Positions 7,769 to 9,593 of a DNA stretch of 9,593 nt are shown here, in pieces. Both the position numbers and the translations under genes were made by a program. Below the pieces are notes generated by a model. That model was given only the letters and a program-made list of their open reading frames with translations, was not told where the DNA came from and made no database searches. Source of the DNA: Gammaproteobacteria bacterium GWE2_37_16 (GTDB lineage: Bacteria > Pseudomonadota > Gammaproteobacteria > UBA9339); contig MGXG01000043.1 of assembly GCA_001801285.1 (NCBI GenBank), positions 1 to 9,593 of the forward strand. Direction: 5' to 3'. How positions within the stretch are numbered: position 1 is the stretch's first letter; every line of letters begins with the position of its first letter.

Positions 7769-7938
7769 GGTTCTGTCAAGACTTAGTCCTCACAATCGTA
7801 AAGTGGTGACTCAGTTGTTTTTTAATAGTTTTCAATAGGTAAAAGTGGTAATTTCCATCAGTTTTATTAGATTTTTTAGGGGGTAAGTGGGTTATGAAGC
7901 GACAGTTTTGTTTATTTGGACCCAGTTTTGACAGAACC
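7769..7938. mobile_element. 170-bp MITE-like remnant with IS6-like terminal inverted repeats
   Basis: The left end GGTTCTGTCAAGACTTAG (7769 on) and the complement of the right end, GGTTCTGTCAAAACTGGG (ending at 7938), face each other and match in 18 of 21 bases. The interior has no credible coding frame. It begins 22 bases after the kinase stop and ends 27 bases before the next gene. No target-site duplication is seen next to its edges. It may be a short non-autonomous element or two IS ends left by deletion of the middle. Each end contains an outward-reading TTGACA, a perfect -35 sequence. Confidence 0.6.
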
Positions 7939-7965
7939 CGCTAAATATAATGTGGAGAAAATATT

Positions 7966-8775
7966 ATGATAGTAAATAATCCTTTTAATATCTCTACAGA
8001 ACAACCAGTCTCAAATATTTATGATAGCGTTGATAATTTTGATAATACAGATGATGGTTCTGGAAATTTGAAACGCGCACGGCAAGACACTGACAATGAT
8101 GATAACCCTCAACCAACAACAGCACCACTACCTTCGACACCACCTCATTCACTATCACGATCTTTACCACCAATAACAGCAAGTCCAAACTGTGTGCGAA
8201 GAGGAATATCAACAAGAGCTGTAACGTTTTATACGTTAACAAGAGAATTAGCTGCCCAACAACTACATAATAATATATTCGAAAGTTTAAGGTTGGCAAT
8301 TAAGGGTAGCGATCTTGGTATTGTAAAAATACGGGTAAAAGAAGAATTAGATCAGAATTTATTATCTTTAAAAGATAGGCAAGCACTATTCTATTTTGCA
8401 ATGGAGATCTTCTCTGATAAAAAAAAATTGGTAACTAATTTTGAAATAATTCAAGAATTATTGCCCCTTATTTATGCTTATCCTCTATTAAAACAAGCTA
8501 GTGAAATCGCTAAAGGAAAAGATATACCGCAAATACTAGAATTATTAAATCGTCACTTGGAAATAGAAAAAAACATCATGGCTATGAAAAATCACAAAAA
8601 ACCAAGAGATGAAAAACAATTAAAAAAACCACTACCTCGTTTTACTTTTGAGGAACTTACACCACACCTTACAAGAAGTAGTACGCAACGAATCGAATTT
8701 TTCCAAAATTCAGGTGAAATTCACAATCAGGTACAACCAACCTCATCAGGACCTAATGACTTAAAAACAATTTAG
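7966..8775 (+). CDS. Hypothetical protein, putative effector with helical core related to the neighbouring kinase protein
   Basis: I do not recognise this 269-residue protein. Residues 1-85 are low-complexity: many Asn/Asp, then Pro/Ser/Thr-rich, with a basic LKRARQ patch at 35-40. Residues 95-210 look fully helical. The tail is polar. There is no signal peptide or membrane segment. The helical part can be laid against residues 190-300 of the upstream kinase protein: AIKGSDLGIV (111-120) against AIRNHDLKTV (194-203), then aligned Gln and Ala 28 and 34 residues later, and RHLE (196-199) against HHLE (295-298). This suggests a shared domain, judged only by eye. The start is ATG with GGAG eight bases upstream. 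A TATAAT at 7946-7951 lies too close to the start to serve with that site. It follows the kinase gene in the same direction, separated by the 170-bp IS-like remnant. Confidence 0.75.
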   Translation: MIVNNPFNISTEQPVSNIYDSVDNFDNTDDGSGNLKRARQDTDNDDNPQPTTAPLPSTPPHSLSRSLPPITASPNCVRRGISTRAVTFYTLTRELAAQQLHNNIFESLRLAIKGSDLGIVKIRVKEELDQNLLSLKDRQALFYFAMEIFSDKKKLVTNFEIIQELLPLIYAYPLLKQASEIAKGKDIPQILELLNRHLEIEKNIMAMKNHKKPRDEKQLKKPLPRFTFEELTPHLTRSSTQRIEFFQNSGEIHNQVQPTSSGPNDLKTI

Positions 8776-8781
8776 CAATGC

Positions 8782-9102
8782 GGTTCTATCGCAAATATTA
8801 TTAAAGACCAAATGCAGACTTCTGATAGATATAATTATCCTGCTAACGTATAAAATTGTTTTCAAACTGGCATATTGGAACCGCAAATCATTTGTCCTTT
8901 TACTTTTATGCAGGTCTCACCCATACGCCAACTGCAGCCAGTATTCTTCTTGTGTTTTTCACGAAACTCATCTTCCAACAGTGGTGCGTACTTTGTTACC
9001 CAGCGCTGCACAGTGGCGTGGTCAAGAGCTAATCCGCGTTCCTCTTATTGAACAACTATTGGAGCCATTTTAATCGGTTTAATTTAATTTTGTGATAGGA
9101 CC
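8782..9102 (-). mobile_element. Internally deleted IS6-family insertion sequence
   Basis: The left end GGTTCTATCGCAAAT (8782-8796) is matched by the complement of the right end, GGTCCTATCACAAAA (9088-9102), differing at only a few bases. Both fit the GGnnCTnTnGCAAA style of IS6-family ends. Between them lies a short piece of transposase on the - strand. The total of 321 bp is far below the roughly 800 bp of an intact member, so most of the element is gone. The flanking eight bases differ on the two sides, so no target duplication remains. It starts six bases after the stop of the upstream hypothetical gene and ends 57 bases before recN. Confidence 0.75.
8862..9068 (-). pseudogene. IS6-family transposase fragment, inactive
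   Basis: On the - strand the frame reads MAPIVVQ, a TAA stop (9045-9047), then 60 residues containing ERGLALDHATVQRWVTKYAP and SWRMGETCIKVKGQ. The first is the DNA-binding helix region of IS26-type transposases (ERG.xxDHSTIxRWV.xYAP). The second corresponds to the WHxDETYIKVKG motif with the first catalytic Asp of the DDE triad. Here that Asp is replaced by Gly. The rest of the catalytic core, normally some 130 residues, is missing, and about 45 residues are missing near the N-terminus. The fragment cannot be functional. Confidence 0.8.
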
Positions 9103-9119
9103 AAAATCTTTGCTATAAT
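9090..9119 (+). promoter_or_regulatory. Candidate recN promoter with -35 inside the IS end
   Basis: A perfect extended -10 TGCTATAAT (TATAAT at 9114-9119) stands 18 bp after TTGTGA (9090-9095), a 4/6 match to the -35 consensus. That -35 lies within the right terminal repeat of the deleted IS6 copy. Transcription would begin near 9126 and give a leader of about 34 bases. No LexA-type CTG-N10-CAG box is visible, unlike recN of enterobacteria. Confidence 0.45.
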
Positions 9120-9159
9120 TTAGAAAATTATAATTATACCAACTTTTCACTGATCCCAA

Positions 9160-9593
9160 ATGCTAACTTATTTGAACGTAAAAAATTTCGCCATTATCGA
9201 CAGTTTTACTCTCGAATTTCAACCAAATTTGACTGTGCTGACAGGCGAAACCGGCGCTGGCAAATCGATTATTATCGATACTTTGGATATGGTTTTGGGT
9301 GCAAGATTTGAAAGCAATACTATTCGTGTTGGCGCCGATCGCTGTGAAATTACCGCCATCTTCGATTTAAAGAATTTACCAGAAGCAAAGGCGTGGTTGG
9401 AAGAGCATAACTTCAATATTCCTGGCGATGAATGTATTATTCGTCGCACCATCAGCACTGATGGCCGCAGTCGCAGCACCATTAATGATTATTTATGCAC
9501 TCAACAACTGGTGCGGGAATTAGGCAATCTACTAGTCATTATCCATGGTCAACACGAACATCAAGCTTTACTTAAACGCGAAAAACAACGTGA
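9160..9593 (+). CDS. recN: DNA repair protein RecN, N-terminal part (3' end outside window)
   Basis: The 144 visible residues match the start of RecN, an SMC-like ATPase that acts in recombinational repair of DNA double-strand breaks in the cytoplasm. It begins MLTYLNVKNFAIID, the standard opening of the family. The Walker A motif GETGAGKS is at 29-36, followed by IIIDTLDMVLGAR. Next come the RRTIS (about 102-106) and GRSRSTIND (about 109-117) segments and VIIHGQHEHQALL near 127-139, all conserved in RecN. The long coiled coil and C-terminal Walker B of the family (about 550 residues in all) lie beyond the window. The ATG at 9160 is fixed by the conserved N-terminus; no Shine-Dalgarno is evident before it. 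The gene directly follows the IS6 remnant, which may have altered its promoter. Confidence 0.93.
   Translation, partial: MLTYLNVKNFAIIDSFTLEFQPNLTVLTGETGAGKSIIIDTLDMVLGARFESNTIRVGADRCEITAIFDLKNLPEAKAWLEEHNFNIPGDECIIRRTISTDGRSRSTINDYLCTQQLVRELGNLLVIIHGQHEHQALLKREKQR

Noticed and set aside
5437..7940. A recent composite transposon around the kinase gene
   Set aside because: No intact transposase accompanies these ends and the bases outside the two ends show no matching target duplication; an old or rearranged insertion fits better.
7928..7951. A promoter made of TTGACA (7928-7933) and TATAAT (7946-7951) for the hypothetical gene
   Set aside because: Spacing is 12 bp instead of about 17, and the transcript would begin after or within the GGAG ribosome binding site.
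9100..9160. SOS (LexA) box controlling recN
   Set aside because: No CTG-N10-CAG or similar palindrome is present upstream of the start.
1..9593. CRISPR array, rRNA, riboswitch or replication origin
   Set aside because: No regularly spaced direct repeats, no conserved RNA cores and no cluster of DnaA-type boxes were seen on reading the window.

Overview
The window reads as a piece of an AT-rich gammaproteobacterial chromosome, probably from a host-associated lineage such as the Legionellales or Coxiellaceae. That placement is inferred from the housekeeping genes (yhdP, pgeF, htrA/degQ, recN), the low GC content and a eukaryote-like ankyrin/protein-kinase gene of the kind these bacteria export into host cells. 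No rRNA or other marker is present to fix the taxon.

Left part (1-5410), ordinary envelope and housekeeping genes. The 3' end of a yhdP-like AsmA-superfamily gene runs on the + strand and converges with a DUF2797 zinc-ribbon gene on the - strand. A 535-bp gap follows that holds two structured repeats: an 87-bp imperfect palindrome and a REP-like pair of inverted arms. Next, on the - strand, come a periplasmic Do/HtrA-type serine protease and, upstream of it, pgeF/yfiH (peptidoglycan editing or purine nucleoside phosphorylase family). Divergent from pgeF is a secreted YkuD_2-type murein L,D-transpeptidase-like gene with a good promoter and ribosome binding site. HtrA, PgeF, the transpeptidase and YhdP all concern envelope maintenance, but nothing shows that they are regulated together.

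Right part (5437-9102), an accessory islet lying between the transpeptidase and recN. It carries (i) a 707-residue protein with N-terminal ankyrin-like repeats, a central helical domain and a C-terminal TKL-type eukaryotic protein kinase with nearly all catalytic motifs, and (ii) a 269-residue protein of unknown function whose helical core appears by eye to resemble the central domain of the kinase protein. The islet is studded with IS6-family-like debris: a lone terminal repeat at 5437-5459, a 170-bp element with inward-facing terminal repeats at 7769-7938, and an internally deleted IS6 copy at 8782-9102 with a dead transposase fragment. The simplest reading is that IS6-type elements brought in or rearranged a two-gene putative effector module.

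Far right (9160-9593). The 5' end of recN (DNA repair ATPase) begins 57 bp after the deleted IS copy, and its best candidate promoter takes its -35 element from that IS end.
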